From Candidatus Altimarinota bacterium (GTDB taxonomy: Bacteria > Patescibacteriota > Gracilibacteria > UBA4473): a stretch of DNA of 10,936 bases. The stretch is from assembly GCA_020629095.1 (NCBI GenBank), contig JAHDDZ010000023.1, forward strand, positions 1 through 10,936, read 5' to 3'. Made by a program: the position numbers and the translations under genes. Positions within the stretch are counted from its first letter, which is position 1; each line of letters starts with the position of its first letter. Below are positions 6,757 through 10,936 of this stretch, piece after piece. The notes beneath the pieces were generated by a model that worked only from the letters and a program-made list of their open reading frames with translations, searched no databases and had not been told where the DNA came from.

Positions 6757-6785
6757 TTGACAATTCACGAGTGAACTGGTATTAG
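6757..6785 (+). promoter_or_regulatory. Consensus-like promoter, leaderless, with a dyad in its spacer
   Basis: TTGACA (6757-6762, perfect -35), a 17-base spacer and TATTAG (6780-6785) are followed by six bases (TAGCAC) and the ATG of the next gene at 6792, so the transcript should start at the start codon. The -35 box begins on the base after the lysS stop. The spacer contains TTCAC-GA-GTGAA (6764-6775), an inverted repeat with 5-base arms that might be a small operator. Confidence 0.75.
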
Positions 6786-6791
6786 TAGCAC

Positions 6792-7898
6792 ATGAATAGA
6801 AAGGATTGCAAGGTTATTGTTGACTGCGAATCTCCAGCCAGGGCCGAGGCCTTGCGCTTGGATCTCTTTTCGCGCCTAAAGAAAGAGTCAGGCATTTTAG
6901 ATGTTTTTATCGAAAAATCTAACCCAATAGCCTATTCCGCCAAGAGCAGGCTTTTACAGCCAATCACGGATCCAGCACTTGCAACAGAGATGCTTTACAA
7001 CTGGTTAAACTCTGGTGAGCACGCTCAATATGTCGCTGCAAGTGTAAATCTTTCTGGAAGGAATAAAATAGTAGAGATGGTAGACCCAATTGTGGATATC
7101 TTTTTAGAGGAATCACTTGAAAATATTATAAGTAATGAAAATTGTGCAAAAGTCGCATTGGCTGTTTTTCCTTTATTGGAAAAGGCTAAGCGCCTAACAC
7201 CATCGCTCTTGGTTATGCGAAAAAGAATTCAACCATTTCTATTTCCTTTACCGGTTGATGGGAAATATGAAAAGTTGCGGTTATTGCAAAAAATTGTTAG
7301 AAGCTATTTGTCTATTGAGCTATTATTGCAAAACCCGCGACTTGTTGACGGGGCGCTGCAGTCTGCTTTTTCTGATTATAAAAGGCAGTATGCGGAGCAG
7401 TATATGAATGAGTTCCGAGTGTATATGACTGCCGCAAAAGAGGGGCACGAGTATTCAAAAAAGCTTCAAAAAATGATTGAGGCGACTTGTGCGCTGGATG
7501 AAATTGAAGCGCTTGGGCCGCCGCTTTCACGCATCGCCATGGCGGAGTTGGATACGTTTTTTGCCACAAATCCATACACCGATGTGGCAGAATCTGTTGT
7601 GAGGGCGCGGGTTGAAAGTGATGGTTTTTGGGAGAGTTTTGTGCTGGGAACCCCTCCACCGGATGAGGCATTTGTGCACCTAAAAAAGTCTATTGAGGGG
7701 TATTTTACCAAAAAGGTTTCACAGATAAAAACAGAAACAATTGATCAAATAATGAGTGAATCCGAAAACTCTGCAGCGCAGAAATTACTGTCTTTGTTGC
7801 AATTGTCTCACATTGATCAGATGGTGGAATTGCTCGTGGAAGACAAATCTGGTAGGGTGATCTCAGGACTTCGAGAGATTTTGATGAAGGGTAGGTGA
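6792..7898 (+). CDS. Hypothetical helical protein, 368 residues
   Basis: Not recognised with confidence. The protein has no signal peptide or membrane segment and looks almost wholly alpha-helical apart from a possible strand near the start (CKVIVDC) and between 76 and 100 (YVAASVNLSGRNKIVEMVDPI). There is no Walker motif or obvious catalytic signature. A segment at about 188-244 (LQSAFSDYKRQYAEQYMNEFRVYM ... LDEIEALGPPL) and the extreme C-terminus (KLLSLLQLSHIDQMVELLVEDKSGRVISGLREIL) vaguely recall helical C-terminal regions of large DUF6079-type ATPases. This is weak recall, not evidence of function. It is a single-gene transcription unit: it has its own strong promoter directly after lysS and an intrinsic terminator 14 bases after its stop. 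This suggests independent regulation and that it is a real, expressed gene. Confidence 0.85.
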   Translation: MNRKDCKVIVDCESPARAEALRLDLFSRLKKESGILDVFIEKSNPIAYSAKSRLLQPITDPALATEMLYNWLNSGEHAQYVAASVNLSGRNKIVEMVDPIVDIFLEESLENIISNENCAKVALAVFPLLEKAKRLTPSLLVMRKRIQPFLFPLPVDGKYEKLRLLQKIVRSYLSIELLLQNPRLVDGALQSAFSDYKRQYAEQYMNEFRVYMTAAKEGHEYSKKLQKMIEATCALDEIEALGPPLSRIAMAELDTFFATNPYTDVAESVVRARVESDGFWESFVLGTPPPDEAFVHLKKSIEGYFTKKVSQIKTETIDQIMSESENSAAQKLLSLLQLSHIDQMVELLVEDKSGRVISGLREILMKGR

Positions 7899-7911
7899 AG
7901 TTTTTAAGGTG

Positions 7912-7938
7912 ATTTCATGGTATGTCCATGAAATTTTT
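7912..7938 (+). terminator. Intrinsic terminator of the 368-residue gene
   Basis: ATTTCATGG (7912-7920) pairs perfectly with CCATGAAAT (7926-7934) around a five-base loop (TATGT) and runs directly into five T (7934-7938). The stem is AT-rich but uninterrupted. Because it is nearly symmetrical, it could weakly act on the opposite strand as well. Confidence 0.75.
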
Positions 7939-7952
7939 ACTAGAATTTGGAT

Positions 7953-7960
7953 TGTAATAA
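7953..7960 (+). promoter_or_regulatory. Weak candidate -10 box for the two-component operon
   Basis: TGTAATAA just downstream of the terminator contains two overlapping -10-like hexamers (TGTAAT 7953-7958, TAATAA 7955-7960). The regulator ATG at 7972 lies 11-13 bases after them, implying a very short leader. No good -35 hexamer is visible; the place where it would sit is the T-rich tail of the terminator. Confidence 0.35.
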
Positions 7961-7971
7961 CCCGCTCCTAC

Positions 7972-8649
7972 ATGAAAGTTCTCCTGGTTGAAGATGAAAA
8001 TAACCTGCTCGAATTAGCAACTCAATCGCTTGAAAAGGCTGGGTTTACGGTCGATACTGCCACAGATGGGCAAACGGCTTTTGACAAGGCACAGTCAATA
8101 TCATACGATTTGATTCTTTTAGATATAAAGCTGCCCCAAAAGAATGGGTTCGATGTTATTGCACAAATGCGCGCATTGGGAAATAATACACCAATATTGG
8201 TCGTTTCAAACTGCGCTGACGTTGCCGATCGGGTGCATGGTCTTAATCTCGGAGCCGATGATTATTTGGTAAAAAATGGAGCAATGGAGGAGTTGGTTGC
8301 GCGGTGTTTTGCGGTTGTGCGACGGCAGCACCACAGTCGCAGAAACATATTAAAATGCAAAGATATTGTTATCAATTTTGACGACATGTCTGTTTACAGG
8401 GGCGGAAAACTAGTGCAACTCAGTAAAAAGGAATTGGGGATATTGATCGAATTAGTGCGAAACAAAAATAGAATTGTGAGCCGAAGAGATATTGTCGAAA
8501 AGGTGTGGGGTGATCGGGACATGCCAGTAACAAGTAACACTATTGATGTACACATTAGAACCCTTCGAAATAAAATTGATCGCCCATTTGGACCAACAAA
8601 ACCGGTCATCCATACAATCCGCGGCTTTGGCTACACCATGCGATCATGA
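7972..8649 (+). CDS. OmpR/PhoB-family response regulator
   Basis: Two-component transcription factor of 225 residues. The receiver domain (1-118) has the acidic pair E7/D8, phosphoacceptor D51 in LILLDIKLP, S79 at the end of strand 4 (ILVVSN) and the conserved Lys K101 (DDYLVKN). The usual Pro after that Lys is Asn here. The C-terminal winged helix (about 125-225) shows LSKKELGILIELVRNKNRIVSRRDIVEKVWG and the recognition region NTIDVHIRTLRNKID followed by IHTIRGFGYTM, classic for the trans_reg_C/OmpR fold. The first Met of the domain (MKVLLVEDE) at 7972 is chosen; the frame is open for 21 further codons upstream, but these run through the terminator hairpin. The stop overlaps the kinase start as ATGA. 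The target genes are not visible, although a pilus cluster lies downstream on the opposite strand. Confidence 0.94.
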   Translation: MKVLLVEDENNLLELATQSLEKAGFTVDTATDGQTAFDKAQSISYDLILLDIKLPQKNGFDVIAQMRALGNNTPILVVSNCADVADRVHGLNLGADDYLVKNGAMEELVARCFAVVRRQHHSRRNILKCKDIVINFDDMSVYRGGKLVQLSKKELGILIELVRNKNRIVSRRDIVEKVWGDRDMPVTSNTIDVHIRTLRNKIDRPFGPTKPVIHTIRGFGYTMRS

Positions 8650-9398
8650 CAAGTTTGACCGAAATGGAGAACATATCTGCTGCTTTGTTGCAAGAACAAG
8701 ACACGGTTAATGCACTTATTCACGCACTAAGAGAGCAGACAAGGGCATGGGATTTGATTATTCACCAATTGCAGCAGCCGTTGGCTGTTGTGCGTGGATA
8801 TGCTGAGTTGCTAGTGGAAAAGCCAAACACAAAACAGGCGACACTCATTCACTCGCAGATTGTTGATCTGCAGAGCACAATTCAGAAATTGCTTTTGTGG
8901 CAAAAGCTTAAGACAAATAGGGCAAAGCCGCATTTTACTATGTGTGAGCTTGGCCGTTGGGGGAGACCTTTGGCAGAGTCATTTGCGGTAAATGTATCAG
9001 ATCATGACTTCTTTTTTGTTGCTCCAAAGTGGGAGGACCCGATTGTGCAAATTGATGAAACATACCTACAAGAAGCTATTTGCACCTTGCTTCAAAACGC
9101 ACAAAAGTACGTTCCGGCACAAAAATCTATTTGGGTTTCTATTCAAAAAGTCGGTGAATTTGCCGAGTTTTCAGTGACAGATAACGGAAATGGAATAAAA
9201 AAAGATGCGCGCGAAACGCTTTTTACTCCCTTTAAACAAGGTAAGGGTGCGACCGGAGGTGTTGGACTTGGGCTCGCGCTTTGTGCACAGATTGCCATGT
9301 TTCATAGTGGACAGTTGCTGTGCACAACAAAAGAAGGCGCTGGCACGCAGTTTACTATTCGGCTGCCGCTCGCGCCACAAAGGGAAAGAGCCTATTGA
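8646..9398 (+). CDS. Soluble sensor histidine kinase
   Basis: A 250-residue kinase expected to phosphorylate the regulator encoded just before it. The dimerisation/H-box is at about 33-55, with the predicted phospho-His H40 in IIHQLQQPLAVVRGYAELL. The HATPase domain carries the N box LLQNAQKY (148-155), G1 DNGNGI (179-184), F box TPFKQG (194-199) and G2 GVGLGLAL (205-212), and ends GAGTQFTIRLPL. There is no transmembrane segment, HAMP or recognisable PAS/GAF domain; only about 32 residues of predicted helix precede the H-box. It must therefore sense something in the cytoplasm or through a partner, or respond through that short helix. The residue after the active His is Gln, where most HisKA kinases have Glu or Asp, which might slow phosphotransfer. 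The 3' end overlaps the converging pilus gene by seven bases. Confidence 0.92.
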   Translation: MTSLTEMENISAALLQEQDTVNALIHALREQTRAWDLIIHQLQQPLAVVRGYAELLVEKPNTKQATLIHSQIVDLQSTIQKLLLWQKLKTNRAKPHFTMCELGRWGRPLAESFAVNVSDHDFFFVAPKWEDPIVQIDETYLQEAICTLLQNAQKYVPAQKSIWVSIQKVGEFAEFSVTDNGNGIKKDARETLFTPFKQGKGATGGVGLGLALCAQIAMFHSGQLLCTTKEGAGTQFTIRLPLAPQRERAY

Positions 9399-10186
9399 AC
9401 AAAGAGGTTTCGATTAAACAGGGACTTGTTTTGCTCAAGGCCAAAAGTGATAACTTTTTGCCGAGAGCCATCTTTTCCAATAGAGGTGATCTCTGCCCGA
9501 TGAGGGGTGATTCCGGCCTTTGATTTGTTTTCAACCGTAATCAGCATCGACCGTTTTTCGTTGTTTTGCTCATCTGGTTCGCCATCTGCCCCAATTGAAA
9601 ACTGGTTTTGATTATACACCTGTACGATGCACGCCTCTTCGCCCAGGTTGCTTTTGTTTTGCGGCACGTCATTTGCCAAAACAGTTTCTATGCTGTTTGC
9701 ATCTGATCCCAAGCAGATATTCAGCTCAAAACTATTCGGCTGGCTTGTGTCAGGAGTTGGCACGGTACCGGTTATTGTAAAAGCCTCCACGGCCGCCGTA
9801 TCTGCCTCATATGACGTGATAAGCCCCGTCGGCACCTCATCCCTCCGGAGGATGAATTGTTTGGCCTCCTCGGGCCCAATGAGGAACGAAAATGACGAAA
9901 CATTATTATTTATCGTGACCTCGTGGGTTGTTGTCTCATTCAGAGCTTCTGCTGGGCTATACGAATGCAGGTGCTCAATTTCGTTTTTTTGAAGCCATAA
10001 AAGCGCCTGTTCGACGCCAGACTCGGCAGCAAAATGAGCCCGCTCAGACTGCAGCATTTGTGCCGCAAAGGTGAGTTCTGTAAACAAAAGTTTTTGCACC
10101 CCAAGCCCGAGTGTCACGATCATTGCGCCCAATATAAAGGCGATAATCATAATATATCCTTCAGCTTTTTGTCGTATTTTCATCAT
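9392..10186 (-). CDS. PilX-like minor pilin assembly protein
   Basis: A 264-residue protein with a short basic N-terminus (MMKIRQKAEG), then one hydrophobic helix (about 11-31: YIMIIAFILGAMIVTLGLGV). This is followed by the AESGVEQALLWL motif (about 54-65) typical of PilX/PilX_N proteins that assist type IV pilus assembly. G10 could be the prepilin-peptidase site. The Glu at mature position 5 of standard pilins is missing, as is common in the PilX family. The remaining 200 residues would be extracytoplasmic; they contain a Cys pair (ICLGSD and EEACIVQ) that could form a disulfide, and an acidic GADGEPDEQNNEKR stretch. The first ATG overlaps the TGA of the upstream prepilin gene (ATGA). Last gene of the leftward pilus cluster in this window. 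Confidence 0.8.
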   Translation of the reverse strand: MMKIRQKAEGYIMIIAFILGAMIVTLGLGVQKLLFTELTFAAQMLQSERAHFAAESGVEQALLWLQKNEIEHLHSYSPAEALNETTTHEVTINNNVSSFSFLIGPEEAKQFILRRDEVPTGLITSYEADTAAVEAFTITGTVPTPDTSQPNSFELNICLGSDANSIETVLANDVPQNKSNLGEEACIVQVYNQNQFSIGADGEPDEQNNEKRSMLITVENKSKAGITPHRAEITSIGKDGSRQKVITFGLEQNKSLFNRNLFVQ

Positions 10187-10722
10187 CGATATTGTCTGCT
10201 AGAAAGGCTCGTTTCCAAATCCATTTTGATTGATTCATCATCTGCGCTCACAAAAGACAGGTCAACATCTACTCGTGGCTGATAGAGCTGTGCGCCCTCG
10301 CCTCGGTTTGGCACCGTGCTGGGTTGCACTACAAATGCCCCATCAGAAACAACAAGTCCGCCCGTTATGGGGGCAACTCGGTCGTTATATTGCATGAGGA
10401 TTTTTCCATTTTTTATCTCAAAAGAAATATCATGCTCGACTTCGTTTTCGTCAATGTATGGCCCAATATGCAGCAGTGTTGTTTCGGTGCTGGCGTCACC
10501 GCCCTCATATGCGTCATAGTTAATTCCAAAATCTCGCACTTTGTCGGCAATTTTACTCATGCTGAGGGTCGCTGCTGACTGCGTATGTCGAAACTGGTCA
10601 ATCTTTTGCTTGTTGGCCACCAGTGCTGCATAACTGGTCATAACCGCGCTAAGGATTATCCCACTTACGGTGATTGCCACCATCAGCTCCATTAGCGTAA
10701 AACCAGTTGTTTTGCGTATCAT
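10183..10722 (-). CDS. Type IV prepilin-like protein (pseudopilin)
   Basis: A 179-residue protein with a classic prepilin N-terminus, MIRKTTG|FTLMELMVAITVSGIILSAVM: a basic 7-residue leader, Gly before the cut, Phe at +1, Glu at +5 and a hydrophobic helix. It should be cleaved by prepilin peptidase (PilD) and join a type IV pilus or related filament. The size and the segment HTQSAATLSMSKIADKVRDFGINY resemble PilW/PilJ-type minor pilins. ATG at 10722 is chosen over the in-frame GTG at 10731 because it forms an ATGA overlap with the upstream gene, the same junction used throughout the window, and gives a leader of normal length. It ends in an ATGA overlap with the PilX-like gene. Confidence 0.9.
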   Translation of the reverse strand: MIRKTTGFTLMELMVAITVSGIILSAVMTSYAALVANKQKIDQFRHTQSAATLSMSKIADKVRDFGINYDAYEGGDASTETTLLHIGPYIDENEVEHDISFEIKNGKILMQYNDRVAPITGGLVVSDGAFVVQPSTVPNRGEGAQLYQPRVDVDLSFVSADDESIKMDLETSLSSRQYR

Positions 10723-10936
10723 TTTTTCCACTGAGTAAGGATTTCGGCAGCACTAACTGATTTGTCTCGCCCTCTATAATTCCACTCCGTTAGGCACTCT
10801 GCCTTCATTTGCTCGGCTACAATATATGACCCACCGCCGCTCAGGGTCGGTCGCTCTTCGGTCAGTACATCAGATAAAATGAGCGTTCTAGTAAAAGTTG
10901 TTCCGTTTAATTCTGTTTCATTTTTCACTCCCCCAG
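10719..10936 (-). CDS. C-terminal part of a pilin-like protein, cut by window edge
   Basis: The frame is open from the right edge of the window (first full codon at 10934) to TGA at 10721-10719, giving 71 residues. The sequence GTTFTRTLILSDV followed by MKAECLTEWNYRGRDKSVSAAEILTQWKK fits the C-terminal beta region of PilV-type minor pilins: a 'YTRT' strand, a valine-rich strand ending in W, then a hydrophobic strand near the end with 'LTxW'. The N-terminal prepilin signature must lie outside the window, so this cannot be confirmed here. A GTG at 10928 lies in frame but is probably internal. Located immediately upstream of, and overlapping, the prepilin gene. Confidence 0.65.
   Translation of the reverse strand, partial: GGVKNETELNGTTFTRTLILSDVLTEERPTLSGGGSYIVAEQMKAECLTEWNYRGRDKSVSAAEILTQWKK

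Noticed and set aside
7909..7971. Upstream extension of the response regulator
   Set aside because: The extra 21 codons run through the terminator hairpin and precede the canonical receiver start MKVLLVEDE.
1..10936. Recoding of UGA as glycine, insertion sequences, CRISPR arrays, tRNA and rRNA genes
   Set aside because: UGA ends many genes cleanly and does not occur in frame inside conserved ones. I saw no transposase, no regularly spaced repeats and no tRNA- or rRNA-like cloverleaf or conserved core.

Overview
The window reads like a chromosomal piece of a small-genome bacterium, most probably a member of the Patescibacteria/CPR. This rests on three things: a minimal 593-residue AlaRS that lacks both the editing beta-barrel and the C-terminal domains, a LysRS with the 'SHLQEFTMLEWY' and 'AAGDVEAM...FLAAMEHGM' style I associate with CPR enzymes, and very tight gene packing. 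UGA clearly acts as stop here (it ends alaS, the lipoprotein, eamA, lysS and others, several inside ATGA overlaps), so the UGA=Gly code of Gracilibacteria/Absconditabacteria is excluded. The taxon assignment is inference from memory of these families.

Layout: (1) 1-623, an AT-rich left edge with a leftward coiled-coil-like hypothetical gene and scraps of whatever lies outside the window. (2) 624-735, a divergent promoter region. (3) 736-5058, a rightward four-gene operon alaS - lipoprotein - EamA-type transporter - murC, in which every junction is a 4-base ATGA overlap. (4) 5033-5226, a promoter overlapping the murC stop that drives a compact structured RNA of about 160 nt ending in eight T; it is the least explained object in the window and might be a 6S-like RNA. 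(5) lysS at 5251-6756. (6) A 368-residue all-helical protein of unknown function with its own consensus-like promoter and its own intrinsic terminator. (7) A two-gene signalling pair, OmpR-type regulator plus a soluble histidine kinase, again joined by ATGA. (8) On the minus strand, converging on the kinase with a 7-base overlap, three genes of a type IV pilus minor-pilin cluster (pseudopilin C-terminus cut by the window edge, prepilin, PilX-like), also linked by ATGA overlaps.

A common theme is the translation-start style. Operon-leading genes (alaS, the 368-residue gene) have a sigma70-like -10 box followed by exactly six bases and then the ATG, so their mRNAs should be leaderless. Downstream genes start inside the preceding stop codon (six ATGA junctions), with no recognisable Shine-Dalgarno sequence. 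The starts given here for murC, the regulator and the prepilin follow this logic.

Functionally the rightward genes cover aminoacylation (Ala, Lys), the first amino-acid addition to UDP-MurNAc in peptidoglycan synthesis, an exported lipoprotein and a metabolite transporter. The two-component pair and the pilus genes are neighbours, but nothing in the sequence proves that one controls the other.
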